Shown one piece after another: positions 12,400 to 21,740 of a stretch of 64,000 nt of DNA (within the stretch, counting starts at the first letter, position 1; each line of letters begins with the position of its first letter). A model generated the notes under the pieces. It saw only the letters and a program-made list of their open reading frames with translations. It was not told the DNA's origin and ran no database searches. A program made the translations under genes and the position numbers. The DNA is from Haliangium sp050303215 (GTDB lineage Bacteria > Myxococcota_A > Polyangia > Haliangiales > Haliangiaceae): NCBI RefSeq assembly GCF_050303215.1, contig NZ_JBNLBH010000110.1:1-64000 (forward strand), in the 5' to 3' direction.

Positions 12400-13667
12400 C
12401 CACGCCGGCCGGGGGCGTGCTGGCGCTGGCGGTGGCCGCGCTGGTGGGGGTGGCGGCGGCCCCGGCCCTGGCCCAGTCCAAGCGCTACCCCCCGCCGCCC
12501 GTGGACGCGGACGACGTCGAGCGCAGCCCCAGCCGGCTATGGGAAGAGGTGTTGCACCCCCGGCGCGGTCACTACGAGCGATTGGTGGTGGCGGCTCGGG
12601 ATCTGCTGGCCCGAGATCGGGCCGGCGCGGTCGAGGAGGCCCAGAAACTGGTCGAGGAGGCCCGTCAGCTCATGCCCGACGGCGTCGAGGCCCACTGGCT
12701 GGCGGCGCTGGTATACGAGCGCACCCACACCTGGCAGGCCTGCGCCGAGGCCTACGACCGAGTCTACGCGCTCGACCCCGACTACCGCCCCGGCGAGCGC
12801 CCCGGGTCACTACCCGCCGGACGCCAGGCGGCCTGGGCGTTGGACTACGGCCTGGCCACGTGCATGGCCCAGACCGGCGCCTACGAGCGCGCCATCGCCC
12901 ACTGGACTCGGATCGCGGGTCGCGGCTTCAGCGCCGAGGCCAGGGTGCACCTGCCCCTGGGCGAGACCTACATGGCCCTGGGTCGGCTGGCCGAGGCCAT
13001 CGCCGTGCTGCGCGCGGCCGACGAGCGCGCGTCCAAGCAGCCCCGCGTCGACTACGCCCTGGCCGTGGCCTACGACCGCAACGAGATGCCGGGCGAGGCC
13101 CGCCGCCACCTACTCGCGGCCTGGGCCAAGAACCCCAGCCTGGGCGCCCTGGAAGACCCCGGCGCGATCTTCATCCCGGCCGCAGACGGCTACTACTACC
13201 GCGCCCTGGCCCACGCCGAGCGGGGCATGAGCCCGACCGCGCTGGTGTTCTTCCGCCACTACCTCGCCCGTGCCGGCGACGGCCCGTGGGCACCCCGGGC
13301 GCGGGAGCACATCGCGGCCCTGGCCCCGGCGGCCTCATCGAGCGCCCTGGTCGTGGCCAGCGGGAGCCTGGCGGTCGACCGCGACACCCTGGGCGAGGCG
13401 GTCGGGCGCATCGACGCCGAGCTGCAGGCCTGCGTGCGTCCGTTCCCGAGCGTGTTGTTCCGACTGCGCGTGAACCTGCTGGCGGCGCCTCGTGTCCGGC
13501 GCACGGTCGGGGTCAAGGCCGAGGTGGTGCACGCCTTCGACGCTGACGACGCGGCCGTGGCTGCGGCCCAGGGCTGCCTCGAAGGCGTGGCCGAGGGCTT
13601 GCCCCTGCCCGTGCCGGCGCGCGCTCAAGGGAGCCTCACCGTCGATCTGCCGGTCATCGCCCGCTGA
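12396..13667 (+). CDS. Secreted TPR protein, second of the coupled pair
   Basis: The GTG start at 12396 overlaps the previous stop by 4 bp. A signal peptide ending near ALAQS is followed by TPR-like repeats (for example YERAIAHWTRIAG, GRLAEAIAVLRAADERA). The C-terminal 110 residues are different, with a possible small alpha/beta domain (VLFRLRVNLLAAPRVRRTVGVKAEV). The product is 423 residues. The internal block with a YYYRALAHAERGMSPTALVF-like helix pair resembles YYLALGYESLGEMALAARHY in the upstream gene, so the genes probably arose by duplication. Function is not recognised. Confidence 0.75.
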   Translation: MTTPAGGVLALAVAALVGVAAAPALAQSKRYPPPPVDADDVERSPSRLWEEVLHPRRGHYERLVVAARDLLARDRAGAVEEAQKLVEEARQLMPDGVEAHWLAALVYERTHTWQACAEAYDRVYALDPDYRPGERPGSLPAGRQAAWALDYGLATCMAQTGAYERAIAHWTRIAGRGFSAEARVHLPLGETYMALGRLAEAIAVLRAADERASKQPRVDYALAVAYDRNEMPGEARRHLLAAWAKNPSLGALEDPGAIFIPAADGYYYRALAHAERGMSPTALVFFRHYLARAGDGPWAPRAREHIAALAPAASSSALVVASGSLAVDRDTLGEAVGRIDAELQACVRPFPSVLFRLRVNLLAAPRVRRTVGVKAEVVHAFDADDAAVAAAQGCLEGVAEGLPLPVPARAQGSLTVDLPVIAR

Positions 13668-14031
13668 GCCTTCGCCGACGGCCGGGCAGCTCTGGCTGGG
13701 CAGCTCTGGCTGGGCAGTCCGGCCGGGATCTGCCCATGGGCCGCGCGTCGGCGCGTCGACCGTGCCGAGGAGTTGCGCGCGCCCGCGAGTTGCCAACCCC
13801 GCCGCCGGTCCGTTAAGCTGCGTGGGAATCATCTTCAGGAGTACTTCCGGACCGACCCCGCGACACTCGTCTTGCTCACACCGGCCACCGCAGCGAATGC
13901 GGCCTCGGATCCGACTGGACCGAGAGCGCGGCAGCACTGAGGTGGGCGGAGGCGAGGTCGCGGCGAGAGGTTCACAGCGCTCCCCCACCCAGCGCCGCAT
14001 CCCCTGCGGCCACAGCGAAAGAGAGGGCGGA
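13668..14031. other. Intergenic region before panB
   Basis: 364 bp without a convincing gene. It holds a 14-bp direct repeat (gggcagctctggct at 13684-13697 and 13698-13711, plus a third partial copy). Closer to panB a purine-rich stretch ending in gagaggg (about 14020-14027) serves as its ribosome binding site. No terminator with a T-run is visible. Confidence 0.6.
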
Positions 14032-14982
<951 letters not shown>

Positions 14983-14989
14983 GGACGTC

Positions 14990-15868
14990 GTGGTCCCCGC
15001 CCGCTTGCCCTTCGAGCTCATCCGCTCGCCGGCGGCCATGCGCGCCCGCGCCGAGGATCTACGCCGGGACGGGTTGCGCATCTGCGTGGTCCCGACCATG
15101 GGCTACCTGCACGAGGGGCACCTATCGCTCCTGCGGGCGGGGCGTGCGCGCAGCGACGTCCTGGTGCTCACCCTCTTCGTCAACCCCACCCAGTTCGGGC
15201 CCGGCGAGGACCTGTCCACTTATCCCCGCGACGAGGCCGGAGACCTGGCCAAGGCCCGCTCGTGCGGGGTAGACATCGCCTTCTGCCCCACCCCCGAGGC
15301 CATGTACGCGCCCGGGCACAAGAGCTACGTCCAGGTCGAAGACCTCGACCAGCCCCTGTGCGGCGCGTCGCGGCCCGGGCACTTCCGCGGGGTGGCCACC
15401 GTGGTCACCAAGCTGTTCAACCTCACTCGCCCCCACCTGGCCGTATTCGGACAGAAGGACTTCCAGCAGCTCGCGCTCATCCGGCGCATGACCGAGGATC
15501 TCGACATAGGGGTCGAGATCCTCGGCATGCCCACCGTGCGCGAGCCCGACGGCCTGGCCATGTCGTCGCGCAACGCCTACCTCTCGGCCGAGGACCGGGC
15601 CCAGGCCACCTGCCTGTCTCGAGGCCTGGCCGCGGCCGAGCGCGCGCTGCAGTCCGGCGAGCGCGCCACCGAGGCGCTCCTGGCCGCGGCCCGGGCGCCC
15701 ATCGAGGCCGCCGCCGGGGCTCGCATCGACTACGTCGAGCTGCGCGACGCCGCCACCCTCGAGTCGATCGAGCGCGTCGATGCGCCTGCGGTCCTGGCCA
15801 TGGCCGTATTCTTCGGCAAGACCCGGCTCATCGACAACACCGTCTTGGACCTCGCGCCGGTGGCCTGA
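14990..15868 (+). CDS. panC: Pantothenate synthetase
   Basis: ATP-dependent condensation of pantoate with beta-alanine. The 292 residues include the HIGH-type motif VPTMGYLHEGHLSL (HEGH at 41-44), NPTQFGPGEDLSTYPR at 65-80, VFGQKDFQQL at 152-161 and the KMSKS-like MSSRNAYLS at 191-199. The start is GTG at 14990, 7 bp after panB, so the two form an operon. Family length is 280-290, so the protein is complete. Downstream, the 42-bp repeat array begins after about 120 bp. Confidence 0.96.
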   Translation: MVPARLPFELIRSPAAMRARAEDLRRDGLRICVVPTMGYLHEGHLSLLRAGRARSDVLVLTLFVNPTQFGPGEDLSTYPRDEAGDLAKARSCGVDIAFCPTPEAMYAPGHKSYVQVEDLDQPLCGASRPGHFRGVATVVTKLFNLTRPHLAVFGQKDFQQLALIRRMTEDLDIGVEILGMPTVREPDGLAMSSRNAYLSAEDRAQATCLSRGLAAAERALQSGERATEALLAAARAPIEAAAGARIDYVELRDAATLESIERVDAPAVLAMAVFFGKTRLIDNTVLDLAPVA

Positions 15869-15990
15869 GTCAGGGCGGTGGCGGCGCCTGCAGGCCTCGA
15901 TGGCCCGGCTCCGGGGTGTCGTCGCCGGTGGGCAAGCGTTGCCAACGCCATGCCGGGTGGCGTGCTCCGCGGCCGCGGAGTGTCGGCAAA

Positions 15991-16536
15991 TGTAGTCAGG
16001 AACGCCTTCTTGCGCCGCAAGATGTGGTTCAGTGTAGTCAGAAACGGCGTCTTGCACGGCAAGATGTGGTTCAGTGTAGTCAGAAACGGCGTCTTGGGCC
16101 GCAAAGTGTAGTTCCGTGTAGTCAGGATCGGCGTCCTCGCGGGCAAGGAGGCGCGATCGAGCGATAGGGACGGCGTCCTCGCGCGCAAGAAGGCGCGATC
16201 GAGCGATAGGGACGGCGTCCTCGCGCGCAAGAAGGCGCGATCGAGCGATAGGGACGGCGTCTTCGCGGGCAAGGAGGCGCGATCGAGCGATAGGGACGGC
16301 GTCCTCGCGCGCAAGAAGGCGCGATCGAGCGATAGGGACGGCGTCCTCGCGGGCAAGAAGGCGCGATCGAGCGATAGGGACGGCTTCTTGCGCTGCAAGG
16401 AGGCGCGAGCGAGCGTCCGGCACGGCCTCTTCGCGGGCAAGGAGGCGCGATCGAGCGACCGGGACGGCATCTTGCTACGCAAGGAGGCGCGAGCGAGCGT
16501 CTGGGACGGCATCTTGCTACGCAAGGAGGCGCAAAT
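15991..16536. repeat. 42-bp tandem array, 13 units
   Basis: A conserved core (acggc or close variant) recurs at 16002, 16044, 16086 and every 42 bp up to 16506 with no indel. The first three units carry tgtagtcag and gatgtggttcag flanks; from about 16128 the units change to a gatcgagcgatagggacgg type. The last three are more diverged. Most units hold a small inverted repeat around the core (TCTTGC-nnn-GCAAGA in the early units). Many also contain AAGGAGG. The array is open in two minus-strand frames as 14-residue repeats, but plus-strand stops (TAG) occur in the middle units. No coding role is supported. It sits between panC and an Rpn-like remnant. Confidence 0.92.
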
Positions 16537-17059
16537 GAGCGCTCGGTTCACCTTCTGCACCGTGAAGCAGGCGCGCCAGTGCTCGTCGCAGCGGAGCGCC
16601 CCGACCGAGGCGGGCTCCGGCGACCGGGCACGTTCGCCCGTGAGTGTCCGGTATCTGGCCGTGCTCTCGGCCGTGGCCCATCGTCGCCACCCCGATGCCG
16701 TCCAGGCCGCACGGGCAGCCCTGCTCGCCTGCACCCGCCTCGACAGACCCCGCGCGGCCATGTACGATGACTTCGTCCTCGCACATCTGGACCGCGCCGA
16801 CTTCGCGGCCATCAAGGATCTCATGCTTATCGAAGGTTACGAATACCAGTCTGAGGTCATGCGCAAACCCTACCAGGATGGGTTCGAGCAGGGGCTCGAG
16901 GCTCTGGTCGCCGTGCTGCTGGTTCGGCTCGAAACTCGCTTTGGCCCCTTGTCGGCCGAGGCCCGCGAGCGAGTCCAGCGCGCTGACATTGCGGCCCTGT
17001 CCCGATGGGGGGCGGCGTTGCTCTCGGCCGCCTCGGTCGACGAGCTGCTCGCCTCCTGA
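16535..17059 (+). pseudogene. C-terminal remnant of an Rpn-family nuclease/transposase-like gene
   Basis: An ATG at 16535 with a strong AAGGAGG ahead of it opens a 174-residue frame. From about residue 35 it matches, as I recall the family, the C-terminal half of Rpn (recombination-promoting nuclease)/DUF4351-type proteins common in myxobacteria. Landmarks are the LAVLSAVAH helix, then YDDFVLAHL, the YEYQSEV motif, and a helical tail ending in SVDELLAS. The PD-(D/E)XK nuclease half that should precede this is absent; its place is taken by the 42-bp array. The apparent ribosome binding site belongs to the last repeat unit. It is probably non-functional, although a short protein could still be made. 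Confidence 0.6.
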
Positions 17060-17111
17060 TCCTCGTCATCGTCGCCCCCCTCGTCATTCGGGACTCCCGC
17101 TGTGGTCATCT

Positions 17112-17128
17112 CGTTCTTCGGAAGAACG
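17112..17128. repeat. 17-bp inverted repeat between convergent genes
   Basis: CGTTCTTC-G-GAAGAACG has 8-bp arms around one base. It lies between the Rpn remnant (ending at 17059) and the 680-aa gene (ending at 17134). There is no T-run on either side, so a terminator role is only possible, not shown. Confidence 0.4.
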
Positions 17129-17133
17129 TCCGC

Positions 17134-19176
17134 TCAGTCAGCCATTAACCCCATCAGTCCGGTGACGCCGTGCGCCACCAGTTGGCGGTGCAATTCCCTA
17201 CGCGGGCAGCCCAACAAGACGGTCGCCAACGCTTCACACCGATCCACCCGCGTTGGATGTACGCGGCCTGTCGTCAGCTCGACGAGGGCTGTGGCTACAA
17301 TCCAGCGGTAGTATCCCCCTATCGTCTCGACGTCATGCGGAGGGACCCGGATGTCACTGCTTGCTTGGAGGAATTCGCGGAGCTTCTGCTTCCGTTCGCG
17401 GCGACGCCAGGTTTTGTAGGCCGCGAGCCCCACGCCGGTTGCCATCGCAATGCCTGTCACGATCCACCCGGCGATCGGGATGAATAGACCAGCGGTGGCA
17501 CCTGCGGTGACGGCGATTCCCAGCCCCCCGCCCGTGGCCGATGCCAGGCCGGCGACCATGTCCAAGCCCGCACGGTATTTGCGGCGCTTGAGCTTGCCGT
17601 TCAAAATCCTGCTGACGAAAAAGTTCAGTTCGGGGTCCTCTGTGATGGCCAGGCGAGTGGCCCTATCGAGTGCGTCCCAACGTTCGCCGATCCCATGCAG
17701 CGTGTGGAGGTTTTGTATTGCCGCGTGCGTTTGCACCAGTCCCAGGGCGATCGTAGCTCCGCCGCCCACATAGTTAGCGACCATCCCGACCTGGTTCGGG
17801 ACGGACTTCCCGAAGCGCTTTGCGGCCCACACACCTGCCGTGGTCGCCTGAGCGCCTTGCTTGGCGCCCTTGAGCGCTACCGTCACCACCTCCGATGCCG
17901 TCGCCTCCTCCTTATTGATGATGCGATAGATGTCGTATGCGAGCAGCGCGACGCCCGGGAACGCTGCCCAACCACTATTGGTCACGAACGCGTTGGGATC
18001 GGTGCTTTTCATTGCATATTCGCCAGGATTGTCCCCAGTCACGTTGTCGCCATGCACCGGGGGAGCGCTCACTTGACCGGCCTCGCCGAGCTTGACGTCG
18101 AGATTCTGGGTGCCTGCGTCCGCCCACGCGACCAGGTCGTGGAACAAGTTGGCTCCTGCTTCCATTCGGGACTCGCGAACCTTCCGAAGTAGCGCCTGCA
18201 GCTCTTGCGGAGTGGCCTGGGCGAGTCTTGCCACGTCCGCTATTGCGGACACGAGTGGGGACTCCGACGAATCCGGGGGGGTCGTGGGCCTGATTCGCGC
18301 TGGCGGAGTAGAAAGAGGCAGCCGAACCCGCGGCCCAAATACGAGGTCGATCGGGTTGCGGGGGTCCGACGGAGGCTTGGACCACCAGGGCTCGCTGCCC
18401 TGCCGAGCGTCGCGGGGGGCCCGTGGGAGGCTCGGAAACCACTGCCGCGACGGCTTGGACCGTCCGCGCTCGCTAACCGGCCGGGAGCCGAACCGGTTGC
18501 CGGGCTGGGGAACCCGCTGAGGGTCGCGGGGGGACCGTGGGGGGCTCGAAGACCTCTGCGAACCGGCCGGGGACCGTGGGGTGGTCGAAAACCGCGCCGA
18601 ATCGGTGGGGGACGGTGGGGTGGTCGGAAACCACTCCGAATCGGCGGGGAACGTAATCCACTCCGGATCGGCAGGGGACGGTTGGTCGCCCGGAGCCCGG
18701 CCATAGACGAGGGTGGCGACCGCGGCGTCCAGCGCGGGTAGGGGGCCTGGAGGCGGGGCCTTGCCGAAGGCGCGGATCAAAGGGCCCTTTGTGGTCCTGT
18801 CCGTGTCGAGGTTTCCCGCAGGCACGTAGGTGATCAGCCGCCGAGTGTACTCCCAAACGACTTGCTCGGGCGTTGCATAAGTGTTCCGGTGTTCGATGGA
18901 GCCCAACGCGACCATCGCTTCGAGGCCCGCGGCGAGTTGTTTGAGGTGATCGATGTACTGTCTCATACTCCAATTTGGATCGACCCAGGTCGTTGCTTTC
19001 TTGCCGCGAAAGTCGGGCCAGACCCAGGATACGCGACTATCCTGCCACCGTTTCCGCTTTGGGTCCGGGTCTGCCTCCCATCGGGCGATGATTCTATCGA
19101 AGACTTGCACCGCCAGAAGGGCGGCCTGCTCGGGAGTCAAATCCCCTGAGGGAGTCAAATCCGCTGATGTGGGCAT
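17134..19176 (-). CDS. Unrecognised 680-aa protein with Pro/Ser repeats and glycine-rich hydrophobic segments
   Basis: No family is recognised. Residues 1-160 form a helical, Trp-rich N-terminal domain. Residues about 177-330 are Pro/Ser/Arg-rich and include 13-residue imperfect repeats (PADSEWFPTTPPS, PTDSARFSTTPRS, PAGSQRSSSPPRS). Residues 400-590 hold glycine-zipper-like hydrophobic stretches (VANYVGGGATIALGL, GGGLGIAVTAGATAGLF, IPIAGWIVTGIAMATG) and end in a Lys/Arg-rich stop-transfer-like segment. There is no signal peptide. The layout (soluble head, disordered linker, membrane-active glycine-rich part) resembles injected or contact-delivered effectors, but that is inference. The gene lies in an accessory stretch with a 14-bp palindrome upstream. 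Confidence 0.7.
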   Translation of the reverse strand: MPTSADLTPSGDLTPEQAALLAVQVFDRIIARWEADPDPKRKRWQDSRVSWVWPDFRGKKATTWVDPNWSMRQYIDHLKQLAAGLEAMVALGSIEHRNTYATPEQVVWEYTRRLITYVPAGNLDTDRTTKGPLIRAFGKAPPPGPLPALDAAVATLVYGRAPGDQPSPADPEWITFPADSEWFPTTPPSPTDSARFSTTPRSPAGSQRSSSPPRSPRDPQRVPQPGNRFGSRPVSERGRSKPSRQWFPSLPRAPRDARQGSEPWWSKPPSDPRNPIDLVFGPRVRLPLSTPPARIRPTTPPDSSESPLVSAIADVARLAQATPQELQALLRKVRESRMEAGANLFHDLVAWADAGTQNLDVKLGEAGQVSAPPVHGDNVTGDNPGEYAMKSTDPNAFVTNSGWAAFPGVALLAYDIYRIINKEEATASEVVTVALKGAKQGAQATTAGVWAAKRFGKSVPNQVGMVANYVGGGATIALGLVQTHAAIQNLHTLHGIGERWDALDRATRLAITEDPELNFFVSRILNGKLKRRKYRAGLDMVAGLASATGGGLGIAVTAGATAGLFIPIAGWIVTGIAMATGVGLAAYKTWRRRERKQKLREFLQASSDIRVPPHDVETIGGYYRWIVATALVELTTGRVHPTRVDRCEALATVLLGCPRRELHRQLVAHGVTGLMGLMAD
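18496..18648 (-). repeat. 39-bp imperfect tandem repeats in the 680-aa gene
   Basis: About four 39-bp units encode 13-residue Pro/Ser/Thr-rich repeats (residues 177-227). Two neighbouring units are strongly alike at the DNA level (ggtggggtggtcg...aaaacc pattern). Codon-length units keep the frame. Confidence 0.7.
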
Positions 19177-19602
19177 GTAAGCAGCACCTGGTGTATTAGC
19201 TCAGCGTGAGCGAGGCTTCGATGGACGATGCTAGGGTGGTGCAGACGTATCACCAGATAGACCTGACAGGTGGAGTATGGCGTAGTACATTACGTAATGT
19301 GCGAAACGTAAGGATATCGACTGGTTGCTAGTGCATGCAATGTGCTCGAAGGCGGTGTCTTACCACGGGCCGCGCCCCGGCGCGCGATCGCGAGCCCGCC
19401 TGCATCGTCATCGCCAGAGCCCGCTATCACGCGCCCGGTCGAGGCCACACCTTGGCCGCACTTGGCCTCGAAGCGCCCGTCGCTGTCGTGGCCGACCTCT
19501 CGGTCGCCGGGCTCCATGGCTCGACGCGATCACAGTGCCCCTTGCCGGCCGGGACGGTGTGTCTCTCTCTGGCGATGCCGCGCTGACCTCATCGTCGTCA
19601 CC
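19177..19602. other. Intergenic region between the 680-aa and 258-aa genes
   Basis: 426 bp with lower GC close to the 680-aa gene and ordinary GC-rich sequence near the 258-aa gene. The only structure I can support is the 14-bp palindrome at 19287-19300. No gene or T-tailed terminator is seen. Confidence 0.6.
19287..19300. promoter_or_regulatory. 14-bp perfect palindrome, candidate operator
   Basis: ACATTACGTAATGT lies 111 bp upstream of the 680-aa start in an AT-rich pocket. A perfect palindrome of this length in such GC-rich DNA is a plausible binding site for a dimeric repressor or activator. No cognate regulator is adjacent. Confidence 0.45.
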
Positions 19603-20379
19603 TCACCCGGGCCATGGCGCGCTGGTGTGCTCGTCGCATGCGACCGCGGCCGAGGGGGCTGGGAGTCTTGGGGCGCTACCGGTGTCGTCGTTGGCGGTGA
19701 CGGTGCGGTTGGGTTTGGCGGTGGTGGGACGGCGTGCGGCGGCTCGGGCGGCGCGAGCGACCTTGGCCGGGTCGAGGTCCCGGGATGCGCCGCGGATGGT
19801 CAGGGCATCGTTTTGGGACGACGCGGCTGCGGCCTTGGAGTCTTGGGACGACGAGGGCTCGGTGTCTTCGTCGTCGGTGGGGTCGGGCGTGTTGGCGGAG
19901 GGGGTGCCGGCGGGGCCTTGGGGGCTGGGATCGGAGGGGTCGTCGGCGGGGACCATGCGCATGCCGCGGACCTCTTCGATGCGGCGGCGGGTATAGGCGA
20001 TGAGGCGGTCGCACTCGGCCATGACGTCGCGCATCGAGGTGGCCGAGGCGATGACGTAGGTGTGCAGTCGGCCGACGTCGAGTCGCTGTTCGATTAGATA
20101 CTCTGGTTCGTACTCGGGGGCGCCGGCGTCGATGGCGGGTGCGGACATCACGTGCCTCGGGACGTGCCTCGGTCTGACCGTGGTCGAGGCGCCGAAGTCG
20201 GCCTCTTGGGGCTGTCCCGGCCAAGGGATGTAGGGCAGCCGGGCCAGCTTGGACTCGGCGCCGTGGGCCATGGCCTCGGTGTCGGCCAGGGTTCGACGCA
20301 GTTGCTCGATGTAGGTGAGCACGTCGAAGAGAAGTTGGCTCGGCGAGGTGAGCCGGGTATCGTCGCGATCGTTGGGCAT
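19603..20379 (-). CDS. Unrecognised 258-aa protein with disordered C-terminal half
   Basis: No family is recognised. Residues 1-150 look folded and largely helical (LLFDVLTYIEQLRRTLADTE, then a Pro-rich loop, then a helical pair around SATSMRDVMAECDRLIAYTRRRIEEV). Residues 155-258 are Pro/Ser/Asp/Ala-rich and probably disordered. There is no signal peptide or membrane segment. It is in the same orientation as the 680-aa gene and 427 bp upstream of it. The shared folded-head plus low-complexity style and isolation from housekeeping genes suggest the two belong together, but this is inference. Confidence 0.6.
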   Translation of the reverse strand: MPNDRDDTRLTSPSQLLFDVLTYIEQLRRTLADTEAMAHGAESKLARLPYIPWPGQPQEADFGASTTVRPRHVPRHVMSAPAIDAGAPEYEPEYLIEQRLDVGRLHTYVIASATSMRDVMAECDRLIAYTRRRIEEVRGMRMVPADDPSDPSPQGPAGTPSANTPDPTDDEDTEPSSSQDSKAAAASSQNDALTIRGASRDLDPAKVARAARAAARRPTTAKPNRTVTANDDTGSAPRLPAPSAAVACDEHTSAPWPG

Positions 20380-21097
20380 ATTGATTGTGCCTTCCTCGTC
20401 GGGCCGGGGCGCTGGGGTTAACAGCGCCTCGGCCGCTTTCAGTTATGTGGCGTGTGATTGAGTTGCTTGGTGGTGGGGCCCGGTAGCGCGCGCGGTGGGG
20501 CGACGGGGATAACAGTATCGGGTGAGGTTGGAGGACTCAAGATGAAAATGATGGGGGAGAGGTTGATCGGGATTCGAGATCGGGAGTCGCGTCGGACAAG
20601 ATCCCGAAATCGATCGGGATTTCGCTCGGGACCGATCGATTCGTCGGCGAGCGAGATGTGGGCGATCGCCGAGTCGTGGCGGCCGATGGCTGTTGCGGAC
20701 GGAGCAGACTCGTGCCGGGCGTTGAGAGCGCCGTGTCGGAGTCGAGAGTGCAGAGGCGAGGACGAAGCCATGGGCCTGACGGCGGCGTCGCTTTCTGCTC
20801 CGACCTGTCATGATCGAACACATGGGCGAGATAATGCTGGGACGGAGAGAGCGTCCCGATGCGTCGGATGCCAAGAAAGGGTCGAGCGGAGGTGAACGCC
20901 GACCCCATAGGGAGAGAGTCACTCCGTGAGGGGCGTGCTCGGCGTTCAGGCGACGCGTCCGCCGGAAGGCACGTGGCTTTGGCCGAGCCGACCGCGCCAC
21001 GCACGCATCGCACGAGAGCGCCGAGCACTCGACGAGCCCCTGAGCCACCGCCGAGCCGGATCGGGCGCGACCGACGACGCCGACGCCGAGCCGCTAC
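20380..21097. other. 718-bp stretch without a supported gene
   Basis: Open frames exist on both strands but none has a convincing composition, start or family. The part nearest the 258-aa gene is poorer in GC. It contains direct repeats and an inverted repeat at 20565-20624, listed separately. It probably holds the promoter of the 258-aa gene and degraded sequence. Confidence 0.5.
20565..20624. repeat. Direct and inverted GATCGGGA-type repeats
   Basis: GATCGGGATTCG at 20565-20576 and GATCGGGAGTCG at 20578-20589 are 13 bp apart; a third copy, GATCGGGATTTCG, is at 20612-20624. CGAAATC at 20605-20611 pairs with GATTTCG at 20618-20624 as a 7-bp inverted repeat. This iteron-like cluster is about 190-245 bp upstream of the 258-aa gene start and could be an operator. 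Confidence 0.5.
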
Positions 21098-21736
21098 TCA
21101 GGCCCCGTGTCCGATGAAGGCCAGCTTGCGCCCGAGCGGCATGCGGTAGAAGTTACGCAGCTCGCGCAGCATATCGGCGATGCGTCGGGACGACACGAAC
21201 CGACGCTCCAGCGAGGCGCTATAGCGGTGGGCCCCGGCATTAGCGGTCCGATAGCGGTCACGCTCGTGCTCGTCGAGGTCATCTTCGAACGAGAACTGCT
21301 CGTACAGCCGCCGGCGCAGCCGATCGGATCGCTCCGGCGAGCTACCCAGCGTAAGCAGACATGTCACATACTTATCGACCTCGGCCTGAAGCTCCAGCTC
21401 CAGCCCCGACACCGGCCGCTCGCGATGGGCGCAATAGGCCATGTACACGAAGTGGCTCACCCCCTCCACGGCCAGGAGGAAGTCGCCAAAATTCCCCTCG
21501 TGCAGCTCCTCGCCCGGGTCATTGCGGTGCAGATTGTCGATGACCGCGTCATCCATGAACAGCCCCATGGCGAAGTCATCCTCGCCCTCGCTCAGCAGGA
21601 GCTGCTCGCGCGGCGTCCGGGTCACGCCGAGCTCACGGCGAGCGTCGTCATCGATGAGGAAGTCCGCAATCGCGAGCCGGGTATCGATGCGATACATCTC
21701 TTCCAGCCCGCGTTGTAGCCGATGCAGAACGCTCAT
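21098..21736 (-). CDS. Conserved-looking 212-aa protein of unknown function
   Basis: A soluble, mostly helical protein with a balanced charged composition and no signal peptide. Visible landmarks are a first helix LHRLQRGLEEMYRIDTRL, an acidic segment EGEDDFAMGLFMDD and FLLAVEGVSHFVYMAYCAHRE. The C-terminus ends in RKLAFIGHGA. The family is not recognised. It starts 4 bp after the stop of the next upstream gene and forms a two-gene operon with it, divergent from groES-groEL. Codon use is like its neighbours, so it is probably a native lineage-specific gene. Confidence 0.75.
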   Translation of the reverse strand: MSVLHRLQRGLEEMYRIDTRLAIADFLIDDDARRELGVTRTPREQLLLSEGEDDFAMGLFMDDAVIDNLHRNDPGEELHEGNFGDFLLAVEGVSHFVYMAYCAHRERPVSGLELELQAEVDKYVTCLLTLGSSPERSDRLRRRLYEQFSFEDDLDEHERDRYRTANAGAHRYSASLERRFVSSRRIADMLRELRNFYRMPLGRKLAFIGHGA

Positions 21737-21740
21737 ACGG

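Noticed and set aside
15991..16536. CRISPR array
   Set aside because: The whole 42-bp unit repeats with gradual drift; there are no unique spacers and no cas genes.
15122..16824. Minus-strand frames reading the 42-bp array as 14-aa repeats
   Set aside because: They also run antisense through panC or the Rpn remnant, two frames are open at once and no start or ribosome binding site is evident; openness follows from a unit divisible by three.
17112..17128. Inverted repeat as a Rho-independent terminator
   Set aside because: No T-run follows on either strand; kept only as a repeat.
20443..21048. Overlapping frames on both strands
   Set aside because: Arg/Ser/Pro-rich without domains or credible starts; treated as non-coding.
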